Below are positions 20,457-21,397 of a DNA stretch of 21,397 nucleotides, in pieces. The position numbers and the translations under genes are program-made. The notes under the pieces are model-generated. The model had not been told where the DNA came from. It did not search any database and saw nothing but the letters and a program-made list of their open reading frames with translations. The DNA is from Limisphaerales bacterium (GTDB lineage: Bacteria; Verrucomicrobiota; Verrucomicrobiae; Limisphaerales; UBA11358), in assembly GCA_003152145.1 (NCBI GenBank), contig PLZL01000147.1, positions 1 to 21,397 on the forward strand, written 5' to 3'. The stretch's first letter is position 1, and every line of letters begins with the position of its first letter.

Positions 20457-21397
20457 TCACTGCAACTGGTTTGAGCGGTAGAACCTCTGCCCACTGACAG
20501 TTGAACTGGTATCAACCCACAAATAAGGGCTGTATGGCAGCATGAAATTGGTGAGAGTTTGCCATGTGGAATTAAGACTGGTGGTATATTGGATTTGATA
20601 TACCGCGCCAGCCGTCCCGTTGATTGTCACGCCGGGATATGTAGAAATACCCAGTGATGTAGCGGGTGAGTTTGATTGAGTTGCAAATACTCCCGATTGG
20701 GAAATAGCGCTGCCGGCTGCCACAAACGTTCCTTAGCCGTAGGTGAAGGATTTTATAAGCCCCAAGTTTAAGTTATAAAGATTAGTGGTGGTCCATGTGG
20801 TTCCATTCGAACTTGTTGAAATTGGACAAAGACCCGAACTCTGTGAAGTGACAAAGTGATTTCCGCCAAAGGCGACAGGGTAGAAGGGATAATACAGGTT
20901 TTCAAGAGAAGTCAATGCTAAAGCCCAATTGACAAGATTGCTAGAGACAAATACCTGATAATAGAAGTTGTTTGAAAGAGTAATGGAAGAAGCAACAAAC
21001 ACGCCATTTCCATAAGCAATTCCAAAAACAGGAAGAGTAGAATAGGCTCCAGAGTAGAACGGCAAATTGCCAGTATATTGCCAAGTGATCCCATCAAACG
21101 ACGAAAACAAATCATACGAAACGCCACCGATATAGGCACCAATCAAGAAAACTCCATTGCCATAAGTAATGCAAGCAGGTGAAAAGCTGGGTTGAAATTC
21201 CGACCAACTCCAATTTGAAGATGTTACATTAGCAGTTACGATTTCATTAGTTCCAACGAATACCCAAGTATTGTTCCCAAACACTGCGGCAAATAAAGCG
21301 TTTGATGATGTGTAAATCGTCGTCCATGTCGTCCCGTTGGTTGATTGGAGAATGTAGTTGGCTTTGTATTGATTATTTGTCCCAAACGTCAGAAACA
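20457..21397 (-). pseudogene. Extracellular repeat protein (beta-propeller-like), C-terminal part, broken by an in-frame stop
   Basis: The open frame enters from beyond 21397 and runs to a TAA at 20733-20735, then continues in the same frame to a stop near 20457. Before the stop, units of ~55-65 residues repeat: ITYGNGVFLIGA...SSFDGITWQY, IAYGNGVFVASS...SSNLVNWALA, and SSNGTTWTTT. This pattern is common in large secreted proteins of Verrucomicrobia. The stop sits where a unit should read YGNGTFVA: it reads YG-stop-GTFVAAG. The C-terminal ~60 residues (VYQIQYTTSLNSTWQTLTNF, ending GQRFYRSN) look like a surface-anchoring or sorting module. Composition is more AT-rich than the neighbours. Function was probably adhesion or polymer binding. 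Confidence 0.75.

Overview
The window looks like a chromosomal stretch of a member of the Verrucomicrobiota, probably near the Pedosphaera/Limisphaera lineage. This is inferred from protein style: a PKD-domain secreted protein beside a GH28 enzyme, and an extracellular repeat protein with 'YGNGxFVA' units and a C-terminal 'RFYR' module. No 16S rRNA or other taxonomic marker is present. GC content is fairly high. Most gene starts lack a clear Shine-Dalgarno sequence, and several have a sigma70-like promoter placed so that the mRNA would begin at or next to the ATG.

Layout. (1) Positions 1-4842 are ordinary host genes: the N-terminal 715 residues of an FtsK/SpoIIIE translocase on the minus strand, then on the plus strand a secreted CBM9-like/PKD protein and a secreted GH28 enzyme. 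A REP-like hairpin pair lies immediately before the likely true start of the GH28 gene. (2) tRNA-Val(GAC) is at 4918-4992. (3) From about 5.1 to 18.5 kb lies a 13.4 kb Mu-like transposable element. Its left end carries repeated sites that are mirrored at its right end. (4) From 18.78 to 21.4 kb are a toxin-antitoxin operon with an additional second antitoxin, two poorly resolved small genes on opposite strands, a 37-bp scrap duplicating the antitoxin 3' end, and a broken extracellular repeat protein that runs off the window.

The mobile element is the main interest. A leftward module has a two-HTH repressor, two unrecognised proteins and a strong terminator, followed by a DUF5678-like protein and a retropepsin-like/SEC-C protein. 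It diverges from a rightward operon that begins with a 57-residue Cro/Ner-like protein at an operator-promoter. The rightward operon continues with a coiled-coil protein, a Mu gpI-like protease/scaffold protein, three small unrecognised proteins and a tape-measure-like coiled-coil protein. It ends with an enlarged MuA-like DDE transposase (934 aa) and an enlarged MuB-like AAA+ ATPase (545 aa). I see no portal, capsid, terminase, tail tube, baseplate or lysis genes. The A/B pair sits at the end of the operon rather than at its start as in Mu. The element therefore looks like a compact non-phage or satellite-like relative of Mu that keeps two isolated virion-type genes. The transposase also appears to have Glu in place of the second catalytic Asp.

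Limits: family names come from recognising motifs by eye, with no database searches. Element boundaries are inferred from repeats, and no target-site duplication was found. The function of roughly half of the element's genes is unknown.
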